A DNA stretch of 64,000 nucleotides from Ehretia macrophylla (taxonomy: Eukaryota; Streptophyta; Magnoliopsida; Boraginales; Ehretiaceae): the NCBI GenBank assembly GCA_037974665.1, contig CM075771.1:17519425-17583424 (forward strand), given 5' to 3'. Positions 24,136 to 36,105 of this stretch are shown here, one piece after another. The first letter of the stretch is position 1. Each line of letters opens with the position of its first letter. The notes beneath the pieces are model-generated. The model made no database searches, had not been told where the DNA came from, and worked only from the letters and a program-made list of their open reading frames with translations. The translations under genes were made by a program, and so were the position numbers.

Positions 24136-24540
24136 TAGAAGCTTTTGCTATTGTTGATGCAAATGTTGGCCTTGGGCATGCAAAAATCAGATTTGTGTCT
24201 TCAAGAAGCACAATTTGAATCATCCTAGCATGGGCATATGCATGTGTCAAGATTTTGGGGGCATTGGGGAGGGTTTTGGGTTAATTTTTATGCATTTTGT
24301 GTCATAGAATTGTCATAGGAATGTTGGGAATTTAGGGAATCTAGGTAGAATAAAATATAGGAATGTTTGTTGATGAGTTGAATTATGAATAGAATAATAG
24401 ATAGTGAGAAATGTAGGAATAGTTTAGTATTATTTTATTGTTAGTGGAGTTTGTAGAGAATTTGAATTAGGAATGTAATATTGGTTAGTGGATTGTGAAG
24501 CATTATTTTTGTTTCTAGTTCTTTGTGTATGATTCTTTCT

Positions 24541-24974
24541 TGATTAACGTGGTGACACGGATTCCTAGGTCTAGCGCACGAATTACGAAGTAAGACCCGA
24601 ACTTCAAGAATAATGCACGTACTACAAGATAAATGCACGAATTCTAATGCAAATGCACGCAACCCTATGTAAATGTAAGTAAACCAATACAAGGCACGTA
24701 ATTCAATGCAATGCATGTAAATCGATGTACGACTCTTAAACCAAGGTTAGGACACGCAATTCAAGGTTAGGGCACACAAAACGAGATAATGCACGTAATT
24801 CAAAGTCAGGGCACGTAAGTCGAGAATTAGGGCACATAATTCTAGGTCAAGGCACGAATGACAAGGCATGCACGAAAACCAAGACAGGGCACGTAATCTA
24901 AGGTCAGTCATATCATTCTTGGTCTATGGCACGAAAATCAAGGTAACACACGTTATTCGAGGTAGGGCCTCACA
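24541..24974. repeat. Degenerate ~20 bp GGCACG microrepeats, 3' end of element 3
   Basis: About 20 irregular copies of a unit like GGCACGTAATTCAAGGTCA, period roughly 18-22 bp, running to the terminal GGGCCTCACA. Confidence 0.8.
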
Positions 24975-26796
24975 GCTGCACCTATTTTCGGAGCCCAAAA
25001 TTGAACGTTTTCATAAGTTTCGGGACACTTTTCTTTTTTTACGCTATTTTTTCATCCCTGATCGTATATCATGAGCTGCGAAAAGGACGACAACCTAATC
25101 CACCTCATTTCTGTTACAGAATCCCACGGTACCTTGGGCAACACAACTTCACTTAACGTAGAGGCTGGGCCCGTAAACCGAGGGCGTGGGGCTTGGGACA
25201 TGGTCTCCGTCTCTCCGGTGCCCAAAACTTTTGATCCGTAAGGAGTTACGCGGTGCACAACATACCGTTGGAAAGCTCTCCAAGAGCTCTACGACAGGGC
25301 TTGCATGCCTGCTCGGCTGCACTTGTTTTCGGAGCCCAAAATCGAACATTTTCATCCGTTTCAGCACACTTTTCTTCTTTTGCGATGTTTTTCCGGCCTG
25401 GATTGTACGTCGTGAGCCGCGAAAAGGACGACGACCTAGTCCATCACATTTCTATTACCAAATCCCAAGCCACCTTGGGCAAGACAACTTCGCTTCCCGT
25501 ATAGGCTGGGGCCGCAAACCGAGGGTATAAGGCTTAGGACCAGGTCTCCATCGCTCCGGTGCCTATAATTTTTGATCCGAAAGGAGTTACACGACGCACA
25601 GCATACCATTGGAAAGCTCTTCGAGAGCTCTACAATGGGGGCAAAAGCCTGCTTGGCTGCGCCTATTTTCGGACCCCAAAATCGAACGTTTTCATCAGTT
25701 TCTGGACACTTTTCTTCTTTTGCGCTATTTTTCGATCCCTGATCGTACATCGTGAGTGGCGAAACGGACGACAACCTATTCCACCACATTTCTATTACCG
25801 AATCCCACACTACCTTGGACAAGACAACTTTGGTTCACGTGGAGGCTGGGCCCACAAACCGAGGGCGTGGGGCTTCGGACTAGGTCTCCGTCGCTCCAAT
25901 GACCATAACATTTTGATCCGTAAGGAGTTACGCGGCGCACAGCATACCGTTAGAAAGCTCTCCAAGAGCTCTACGACGGGGCAGCAAGCCTGCTAGGCTG
26001 CGACTATTTTCGGAGCCCAAAATTGAACGTTTTCATAGTTTCTGAACACTTTTCTTCTTTTGCGCTATTTTTTCGTCCCGGATCGTATGACGTGAGCCGC
26101 GTAAAGGACAACAACCGAATCCATTACATTCCTATTTCCGAATCCTACGCAACCTTGGGCAAGAAAACTTCGCTTCATGTAGAGGCTAGGCCCGAAAACC
26201 GAGGGCGTGGGGCTTAGGACCTGGTCTCCGTCGCTCCGGTGCCGATAACTTTTGATCTGTAAAGAGATATGCATCGCATAGCATATCGTTGGAAAGTTTT
26301 TCGAGGGCTCTACGATGGGGGCATAGAGCTTGCTCAGCTGCGCCTGTTTTCTGAGCCCAAAATTGAACATTTTGATCAGTTTCGGGATACTTTTCTTCTT
26401 TTGCACTGTTTTTCTGTCTTGGATCGTACGTCGTGAGCTGCGAAAAGGAAGACAATGTAATTCATCACATTTCTAGTACCGAATCCTAGGCCAACTTGGG
26501 TAAGACAACTTCGATTCATGTAGAGGCTGGGCCCGCAAACCGAGGGCGTGGGGCTTAGGACCAGGTCTCCGTTGCTCCGGTGCCCATAACTTTTGATCTG
26601 TAAGGAGTTACGCGTCGCACAACATACCGTTGGAAAGCTCTCCAAGAGCTCTACGTCGGGGCCAGCAAGCCTACTCGGCTGTGCTTGTTTTCAGAGCCCC
26701 AAATCGAACATTTTCATCTGTTTCGGTACACTTTTCTTCTTTTGCGGTGTTTTTCCGGCCTGGATCGTACGTCGTGAGCCGCGAAAAGGACGACGA

Positions 26797-29524
26797 CCTA
26801 GTCCATCACATTTCTATTACCAAATCCCAAGCCACCTTGGGCAAGACAACTTCGCCTCACGTAGAGGCTGGGCCCGCAAACCGAGGTCGTGCGGCTTGGA
26901 ACCAGGTCTTTGTTGCTCCAGTGCCTATAACTTTTGATCCGTAAGGAGTTACTCGGTGCACAACATACCGTTGGAAAGCTCTCCGAGAGCTCTACGATGG
27001 GGGCAACAAGCATCCTTGGCAGCACTGGTTTTCGGAGCCAAAAATTGAACGTTTTCATCAGTTTCGGGACACTTTTCTTCTTTTGCACTGTTTTTGGGTC
27101 CGGGATCGTACATCGTGAGCGGCAAAACGGACGACAACCTACTCCACCACATTTCTATTACCGAATCCAACTCTACCTTGGGCAAGACAACTTCGCTTCA
27201 CGTGGAGGCTGGGCCCACAAACCGAATGCGTGGGGCTTGGGGCCAGGTCTCCGTCACTCCGGTGGCCATAACTTTTGATCCGTAAGGAGTTACGCGGCGC
27301 ACAGCATACCATTGGAAAGCTCTCCGAGAGCTCTACGATGGAGGTAGCAAGCCTGCTTGGCTGTGCAAGTTTTCGGAGCTCAAAATCGAACGTTTCCATC
27401 AGTTTCTGGACACTTTTCTTCTTTTGTGCTATTTTTCCGTCCCAAATCGTACGTTGCTAGCCGCGAAAAGGACGACAACCGAATCCCTCACATTTCTATT
27501 ACCGAATCCCACTCCACCTTGGGCAAGACAACTTCGCTTCATGTAGAGGCTGGGCCCGCAAACCGAGGGCGTGGGGCTTAGGACCAGGTCTCCGTCGCTC
27601 CGGTGCCCATAACTTTTGATCCGTAAGGAGTTACGCGGCGTATAGTATACCGTTGGAACGCTCTTCGAGAGCTCTACGAAGGGGGCAGCAAGCCTGCCAC
27701 ACAGCTCTTGTGTTCGGAGCCCAAAATTGAATGTTTTCATCAGTTTTTAGACACTTTTATTATTTTGTGCTGTTTTTCGGTCTTGGATCGTATGTCGTGA
27801 GCCACAAAAAGGACGACCACCCAATCCATCACATGTCTATTACCGAATCCCACGGTACCTTGGGCAAGACAACTTCACTTCACGTAGAGGTTAGGCCCGC
27901 AAACTGAGGGCGTGGGGCTTCGTAGCAGGTCTCCGTCGCTCCGGTGCCTATAACTTTTGATCCGTAAGGAGTTACGCGGCGCACAACATACCGTTGGAAA
28001 GTACTTCAAGATCTCTACAACAGGAGAAACAAGCCTGCTCTGCTGTGCCTATTTTCGGAGCCCAAAATCGAACGTTTTCATGAGTTTCAGGACATTTTTC
28101 TTCTTTTGTTCTGTTTTGCTATCCTGGATCGTACGTCGTGAGCCGCGAAAAGCACGACAACCTAATCCATCACATTTTTGTTACCGAATCCCACGTAACC
28201 TTGAACAAGACAACTTCGCTTCACGTAGAGGCTTAGCCAGCAAACCGAGGGCGTGGGGCTTAGGACCTGGTCTCCGTCGCTCCGGTGCCCATAACTTTTG
28301 ATCCGTAAGGACTTACGCGGCGCACAGCATACCGTTGGAAAGTTCTTCGAGAGCTCTACAGAAAGAGCAGCAAGCCTGCCTAGCTGCGCCTGTTTTCGGA
28401 GCCCAAAATCTAATGTTTTCATCAGTTTTTGGACACTTTCATTCTTTTGTGCTGTTTTTTCATCCCAGATCGTACGGTGTGAGCCGCGAGATGGACGACA
28501 ACCTAATCCATCATATTTATATTACCGAATCCCACGCCACCTTGGGCAAGACAACTTCGCTTCACGTAGAGGTTGGGCCCGCAAATTGAGGGCGTGGGGC
28601 TTAGGACCAGGTCTCCGTTGCACCGGTGCCCATAACTTTTGATATGTAAGGAGTTATGCGGCGCAGAACATACCGTTGGAAGGCTCTCCTACAGTTCTAC
28701 GATGGAGGCAACAAGCCTACTCGGCTGCGCCTATTTTTAGAGTCCAAAATCGAATGTTTTCATCAGTTTCGAGACAGTTTTCTTATTTTGCGCTATTTTT
28801 CACTCCTGGATCGTACGTCGTGAGCCGCAAAAAGGACGACAACCTAATCCATCACATTTTTATTACCAAATCCCACGCAACCTTGGGCAAGACAACTTCG
28901 CTTCCCGTAGAAGCTGGGGCCACAAACCGAGAGTGCGGGGATTAGGACCAAGTCTCCTTCGCTCCGGTGCCCATAACTTTTTATCCGTAAGGAGTTATGC
29001 GGCGAACAACATACCGTAGGAAAGTTCTCCGAGAGCTCTACGACGAGGGCTGCCAGCCTACCCAACTTCGCCTATTTTTTGAGCCCAAAATCAAACGTTT
29101 TCATTAGTTTCGGGACACTTTTCTTCATTTGCGCTGTTTTTTCATCTCGAATCGTACGTCGTGAGCCGCGAAAAGGATGACGATCTAATCCATCACATTT
29201 TTATTTTCGAAACCTAGGCTACCTTGGGCAAGACAACTTCGCTTCACGTAGAGGCTGGGCCCGCAAACCGAGGGCGTAGGGCTTAGGACCAGGTCTCCGT
29301 CGCTCTGGTGCCCATAACTTTTGATCCGTAAGGATTTATGCGGCGTATAACATACCGTTGGAAAGCTCTCCGAGAGCTCTACGACGGGGCCCGCAAGCCT
29401 GCTCTGTTGTGCTTGTTTTTGGAGCCCCAAATCGAATATTTTTATCAATTTTGGTATAATTTTCTTCTTTTACGGTGTTTTTCCGGCCTGGATCGTACGT
29501 TGTGAGCCGCGAAAAGGACGACGA
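26797..29524 (+). repeat. 8-monomer higher-order repeat, copy 1 (2728 bp)
   Basis: Delimited by the monomer variant with CCTAGTCCATCACATTT (26797 and 29525). Within the unit the order is variant A (CCTAGTCC, GGCCTGGATCG), variant B (CCTACTCCACCACATTT, GAGCGGC), then the GTTCTTCGAGAGCTCTAC variant near 28340 and the CTCTCCTACAGTTCTAC variant near 28683. Confidence 0.8.
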
Positions 29525-32251
29525 CCTAGTCCATCACATTTCTATTACCAAATCCCAAGCCACCTTAGGCAAGAAACTTCACTTCACGTAGAGGTTGGGC
29601 TCGCAAACCAATGGTGTGGGGCTTGTCACCAGGTCTCCGTCGCACCGGTACCCATAACTTTTCATCCGCAAGGAGTTACGCAGTGCACAGCATACCGTAG
29701 GAAAGCTCTCCTAGAGCTCTACGACGACGGCAGCAAGCTTGCTCGGCTGCACTTATTTTTTAGCCCAAAATCGAACGTTTTCATCAGATTCGGGCAACTT
29801 TTCTTCTTTTGCACTATTTTTTTCGTCTGGGATCGTATGTCGTGAGCGGCGAAAAAAATGACAACCTACTCCACCACATTTCTATTACCGAATCCCACTC
29901 TACCTTGCGCAAGACAACTTCGGTTCACGTGGAGGCTGGGCCCGCAAACCGAGGGCATGGGGCTTAGGACTAGGTCTCCGTCGCTCCGGTGACCATAACT
30001 TTTGATCCGTAAGGAGTTACGCGGTGCATAGCATACCGTTAGAAAGCTCTCCGAGAGATCTACGATGGGGGTAGGAAGCCTGCTCAGCTCCGCCTATTTT
30101 CAGAGCCCAAAATTGAACATTTTCATCAGTTTCGGGACACTTTTCTTCTTTTGCGCTGTTTTTCCGTCCCGGATCGTATGTCGTGAGTCGCGGAAAGGAC
30201 GACAACCAAATCCATTACATTCCTATTACCGAATCCCATGCCACCTTGGGCAAGACAACTTCGTTTCACGTAGAGGCTGGGCCCGCAAACCGAGGGCGTG
30301 GGGCTTAGGACCTAGTCTCCGTCGCACCGGTGCCCATAACTTTTGATCCCTAAGGAGGTACGCGGCGCACAGCATGCCATTGGAAAGCTCTCCGAGAGCT
30401 CTACGATGGGGACAACAAGCATGCTCGGCTGCACCTATTTTCGGAGTCCAAAAACTAACATTTTCATCAGTTTCGGGACACTTTTCTTCTTTTGCACTGT
30501 TTTTTCGTCTCGAATCGTACATCGTGAGATGCAAAAAGGATGAGAACCTAGTTAATCACATTTCTATTATCGAATCCTAGGCCACGTTGGGTAAGACAAC
30601 TTCGCTTCCCGTAGAGGCTGGGCCCGCAAACCGATGACGTAGGGCTTAGGACCAGGTCTCCGTCGCTCTTGTGCCTATAACTTTTGATCCTTAAGGAGTT
30701 ACGCAGCTCACAACATACCGTTGGAAAGCTCTCCGAGTGCTCTACAATAGGGGCAGCAAGCCTGCTCGGCGGCTCCTATTTTCTGCGCCCAAAATCAATC
30801 ATTTTCATCTATTTCGGGATACTTTTCTTCTTTTGCGTTGTTTTTCCGTCCCGGATCATACGTCGTGTGCCGCGAAAAGGACGACAACCTAATCCATCAC
30901 ATTTCTTTTATTGAATCGTACGCCACCTTGCTCAAGACAACTTCGCTTCACGTAGAGGCTCGGCCAGCAAACCGAGGGTGTGGGGCTTAGGCCCTGGTCT
31001 CCGTCGCTCTGGTGCCCATAACTTTTGATACGTAGGGACTTACGCGGCGCACAGCATACCGTTGGAAAGTTCTTCGAGAGCTCTACAAAAGGGGCAAAAA
31101 TCCTGCCCAGCTGGGCTTGCTTTCGAAGCCCAAAATCGAACGTTTTCATCAATTTTGGGACACTTTTCTTCTTTTGCGCTATTTTTTCGTCTCAGATTGT
31201 ATGTCGTGAGCCGCGAAAAGGACGACACCGTAATCCATCACATTTCTATTACAGAATCCTATGCCACCTTGGGCAAGACAACTTCGCTTCACGTAGAGGC
31301 TAGGCCCGCAAACCGAGGGCGCGGGGATTAGGACCAGGTCTCCGTCGCACCGGTGCGCATAACTTTTGATATGTAAGGAGTTACGCAGTGCACAACATAC
31401 CGTTGGAAAGCCCTCCTACAGTTCTACGATGGGCGCAGCAAGCCTCCTTGGCTGTGCTTATTTTCGGAGCCCAAAATCGAATGTTTTCATTAGTTTTGGA
31501 ACACTTTTATTCTTTTGCGCTATTTTTTCGTCCTGGATCGTACGTCGTGAGCCGCGAAAAAGACGACAACCAAATCCATCAGATTTCTATTCCCAAATCC
31601 CACGCCACCTTGGGCAAGCCAACTTCACTTCGCGTAGAGGCTGGGGCCACAAACCGAGGGCGTGGGGCTTAGGACCAGGTCTCCGTCGCTCCGGTGCCCA
31701 TAACTTTTGATCCGTAAGGAGTTACGCGGCGCACAGCATACCGTTGAAAAGTTCTACGAGAGCTCTACGATGCGGGCTGCTAGCTTACACGGCTGCGCCT
31801 ATTTTCGAAGCCCAAAATAGAACGTTTTCATTAGTTTCGGGACACTTTTCTACTTTTGCGCTATTTTTTCATCCCGGATCGTACATCGTGAGCCGCGAAA
31901 AGGACGACAACCTAATCTATCACATTTCTATTACCGAATCCCACGGCACCTTGGGCAAGACAACTTCGCCTCAAGTAGAGGCTGAGCCCACAAACCGAGG
32001 GCGTAGGGCTTTGGACCTGGTCTCCGTCGCTCCGGTGCCCATAACTTTTGATCTGTAAGGAGTTATGCGGCGCACAGTATACCGTTGCAAAGCTCTCCAA
32101 GAGCTCTACGATGGGGCCAGCAAGCCTGCTCGGCTACGCCTGTTTTCAGAGCCCAAAATCATACATTTTCATCCGTTTTGGCATACTTTTCTTTTTTTGC
32201 TATGTTTTTTCGGCCTGGATCGTACGTCGTGAGCCGTGAAAAGGACGACGA
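29525..32251 (+). repeat. 8-monomer higher-order repeat, copy 2 (2727 bp)
   Basis: Same order of variants as copy 1: A at 29525, B near 29870, the GTTCTTCGAGAGCTCTAC variant near 31067, the CCTACAGTTCTACGATG variant near 31411. Offsets to copy 1 are about 2727-2730 bp, eight monomers. Confidence 0.8.
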
Positions 32252-34633
32252 CCTAGTCCATCACATTTCTATTACCAAATCCCAAACCACCTTGGGCAAG
32301 ACAACTTCGCTTCCCGTATAGGCTGGGGCCGCAAACTGTGGGCGTGGGGCTTAGGACCAGTTCTTCGTCGCTCCGGTGCCCATAACTTTTGATCTGTAAG
32401 GAGTTACGTGGTGCACATCATACCGTTGGAAAGCTCTCCGAGAGCTCTACGATGGGGGCAACAAGCATCCTTGGCTGCACCTGTTTTTGGATCCAAAAAT
32501 TGAATGTTTTCATCAATTTCGGGACACTTTTCTTCTTTTGCACTGTTTTTCCGTCCGGGATCGTACGTCGTGAGCGGCGAAAAGGACGACAACCTACTCC
32601 ACCACATTTCTATTACCGAATCCCACTCTACCTTTGGTAAGACAACTTCGCTTCACGTAGAGGCTGAGCCCGCAAACCGAGGGCGTGGGACTTAAGACCA
32701 GGTCTCCGTCGCTCCGGTGCCCATAACTTTTGATCCGTAAGGCGTTACGCGGCACACAGCATATCGTTGGAAAGCTCTCCAAGAGCTCTACGACGGGGGT
32801 AGCAAGCATGCGAGGCTGTGCCTATTTTTGGAGCCCAAAATTGAACATTTTCATCAGTTTCTGGACACCTTTCTTCTTTTGCGATGTTTTCCGTCCTGGA
32901 TCGTACGACGTGAGCCGCGTAAAGGACGACAACCGAATCCATTACATTCCTATTACCAAATCCCACGGCACCTTGGGCAAGACAACTTCACTTCAAGTAG
33001 AGGCTGGGCCCGCAAACCGAGGGCGTGGGGCTTAGGACCTGGTCTCCATCGCTCCGGTGCCTATAACTTTTGATCCGTAAGAAGGTATGCGGTGCACAGC
33101 ATAGCGTTGGAAAGTTCTTCGAGAGCTCTACGAGGGGGATAATAAGCCTGCCCAGCTGCGCCTGTTTTCGGAGCCCAAAATAGAACGTTTTCATCTGTTT
33201 CGGGACACTTTTCTTCTTTTGCGCTATTTTTCGGTCCCGGATCGTACGTCGTTAGCCGCGAAAAGGAAAATAACCTAATCCGTCATATTTCTATTACCGA
33301 ATCCTAGGCCACCTTAGGCAAGACAACTTCGCTTCACGTAGAGGCTCGGCCAGCAAACCGAGGGCGTGGGGCTTAGGTCCTGGTCTCCATCGCTCTGGTG
33401 CCCATAACTTTTGATTCATAAGGAGTTAGGCGGCGCACAACATACCGTTCGAAAGCTCTTCGAGAGCTCTATTTAGGCGGCAGCAAGCCAGCTCATCTGC
33501 GCCAGTTTTTGAAGCCAAAAATCAAACGTTCTCATCTGTTGTGGGACTCTTTTCTTCTTTTGCGCTGTTTTTCTGGCCCGGATCGTACGTCATGAGTCGC
33601 GAAAATGACGACAACCTAATCCATCACATTTCTATTACCGAATCCCATGCCACCGTGGGAAAGACAACTTCGCTTCACGTAGAGGCTAGGCCCGCAAACC
33701 GAGGGCGTGGGGCTTAGGACCAGGTCTCCGTCGCACCAGTGCCTATAACTTTTGATCCGTAAGGAGTTACGCGGCACAAAACATACCGTTGGAAAGCTCT
33801 CTGAGAGCTCTACGACGGGGGCATCAAGCCTACTCGGCTGGGCCTATTTTAGAAACCCAAAATCGAATGTTTTCATTAGTTTCGGGATACTTTTATTCTT
33901 TTGCGCCATTTTTTCGTCCCGGATCGTACGTCGTGAGCCGCGAAAAAGACGACAACCAAATCCATCAAATTTATATTACCAAATCCCACGCCACATTGGG
34001 CAAGAAACTTCGCTTCCCGTAGAGGCTGGGGCCGCAAACCGAGGGCGTGGGGCTTAGGACCAGGTCTCCGTCGCTCCGGTGCCCATAACTTTTGATCCGT
34101 AAGGAGTTAGTAGCGCACAGCATACCATTGAAAAGCTCTCCGAGAGCTCTAAAATGGGGGCTGTCAGCCTACCCAGCTTCGCTATTTTTGGAGCCCAAAA
34201 TCATTCGTTTTCATTAGTTTTGTGACACTTTTCTTCTTTTGTGTTGTTTTTCCGTCCTGGATCGTACGTCGTGAGCCGTAAAAAGGACGACAACCTAATC
34301 CATCACATTTCTACTACCGAATCCCATAGCACCTTCGGCAAGACAACTTCGCCTCACGTAGAGACTGGACCCATAAACCGAGGGCGTAGGGCTTGGGACC
34401 AGGTCACCATCGCTCCAGTGCCCATAACTTTTGATCCGTAAGGAGTTATGCGGCGCACAACATATCGTTGGAAAGCACTCCAAGACATCTACGATGGGGG
34501 TAGCAAGCCTGCTCGACTGTACTGTTTTTGGAGCCCCAAATCGAACATTTTCATCCGTTTCAGCATACTTTTCTTTAATTGCGGTGTTTTTCCGGCCTGG
34601 ATCGTACGTCGTGAGCCGTGAAAAGGACGACGA
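32252..34633 (+). repeat. 7-monomer derivative of the higher-order repeat (2382 bp)
   Basis: Starts with variant A at 32252 and variant B near 32600, and the next A is at 34634, i.e. seven monomers. One monomer appears to have been lost relative to copies 1 and 2, as expected from unequal crossover out of register by one unit. Confidence 0.7.
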
Positions 34634-35113
34634 CCTAGTCCATCACATTTCTATTACCAAATCCCAAACCACCTTGGGCAAGACAACTTCGCTTCCCGTA
34701 TAGGCTGGGGCCGCAAACCGTGGGCGTGAGGCTTAGGACCAAGTCTCTGTCGCTCCGGTGCCCATAACATTTGATCTGTAAGGAGTTACGCAGTGCACAG
34801 CATACCGTTGGAAAGCTCTCTGAAAGCTCTACGATGGGGGCAACAAGCAACCTTGGCTGTGCCTGTTTTCGGAGCCCAAAATTGAATGTTTTCATCAGTT
34901 TCGGGACACTTTTCTTCTTTTGCACTGTTTTTCCGTCCGGGATCGTACGTCGTGAGCGGCGAAAAGGACGACAACCTACTCCACCACATTTCTATTACCG
35001 AATCCCACTCTACCTTTGGAAAGACAACTTCGGTTCACGTGGAGGCTGGGCCGGCGAACCGAGGGCGTGGGGCTTAGGACCAGGTCTCCGTCGCTCCAGT
35101 GACCATAACTTTT

Positions 35114-35124
35114 GATCTGTTTTT
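35114..35124 (+). other. Deletion junction (~87 bp lost) with CTGT microhomology
   Basis: GATCTGT from the start of one monomer is fused to the TTTTTGGAGCCC segment that normally follows GCGCCTGT about 87 bp later. CTGT is common to both sides. Confidence 0.75.
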
Positions 35125-36089
35125 GGAGCCCAAAATTGAACGTTTTCATTAGTTTCTGAACACTTTTCTTCTTTTGCGCTGTTTTCCGTCCTAGATCATA
35201 CAACGTGAGCCGCGTAAAGGACGACAACCGAATCCATTACATTCCTATTACCGAATCCCACGCCACCTTGGGCAAGACAACTTCACTTCGCGTAGAGGCT
35301 GGGCCCGCAAACAGAGGGCTTGGGGCTTATGACCTGGTCTCCATCGCTCGGGTGCCCATAACTTTTGATCCGTAAGTAGGTACGCGTCGCACAGCATACC
35401 GTTGGAAAGTTCTTCGAGAGCTCTACGAAAGGGATAATAAGCCTGCCTAGCTGCACCTTTTTTCGGAGCCCAAAATCGAACGTTTTCATCAGTTTCGGGA
35501 CACTTTTCTTCATTTGCGCTGGTTTTCATCCTGGATCGTACGGCGGGGGCCGCGAAAAGGACGACAACCTAATCCATCACATTTCTATTACCCAATCCTA
35601 GGTCACCTTGGGCAAGACAACTTCGCTTCCCTTAGAGGCTGGGCCCACAAACCGAGGGCGTAGGGCTTAAGACCAGGTCTCCGTCGCTCCGGTGCCTATA
35701 ACTTTTGATTCGTAAGGAGTTACGCGGCGCACAACATATCGTTGGAAAGTTCTCCGAGAGCTCTACAATAGAGACAGCAAGCCTGCTCAGCGGCGCCTAT
35801 TTTCATAGCCCAAAATCGATCATTTTCATTAGTTTCGGTATACTTTTCTTCTTTTGCGCTGTTTTTCCGTCTCGAATCGTACGTCGTGAGCCTCGAAAAA
35901 GATGACAACCTAATCCATCACATTTCTTTAGCCGAATCCCACGGCATCCTGGGCAAGACAACTTCAATTCACATAGAAGTTGGGCTCGCAAACCGAGGGC
36001 GTGGTGTTTATGACCAAGTATTCGTCGCTCCGGTGCCCATAACTTTTGATCCGCAAGGACTTACACGGTGCACAGCATACCGTTGGAAA

Positions 36090-36105
36090 GCTCTCCGAAG
36101 CCCAA
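36090..36105 (+). other. Deletion junction (~49 bp lost) removing half the dyad
   Basis: GCTCTCCG is joined directly to AAGCCCAAAA, so the right arm of the dyad, GAGAGCT, and the following GGGGGCAGCAAGCC segment are absent. Confidence 0.75.

Larger units (their letters stand above)
21250..24974 (+). mobile_element. LTR-like element 3 (3725 bp, solo LTR)
   Basis: Begins TGTCACGCCCCAACCC, ends AGGGCCTCACA, flanked by GCTTC/GCTGC. Order of parts: 5' region shared with all elements; CAACGGGGGTCTTTACATT segment near 21775; conserved core 22193-22400; AT-rich middle 22401-23557; a ~209 bp tandem duplication from 23191; segment CATGCATG..AGCCCTCACCTTAGCAA near 23700; GA-rich tract 24069-24135; ~20 bp GGCACG repeats to the end. 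No repeated terminus inside, and no retroviral-type protein domains in any frame. The TG..CA ends, ~5 bp duplication and length fit the long LTR of a plant Ty3/Gypsy- or Copia-type element; lineage not assignable from sequence alone. Confidence 0.82.
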
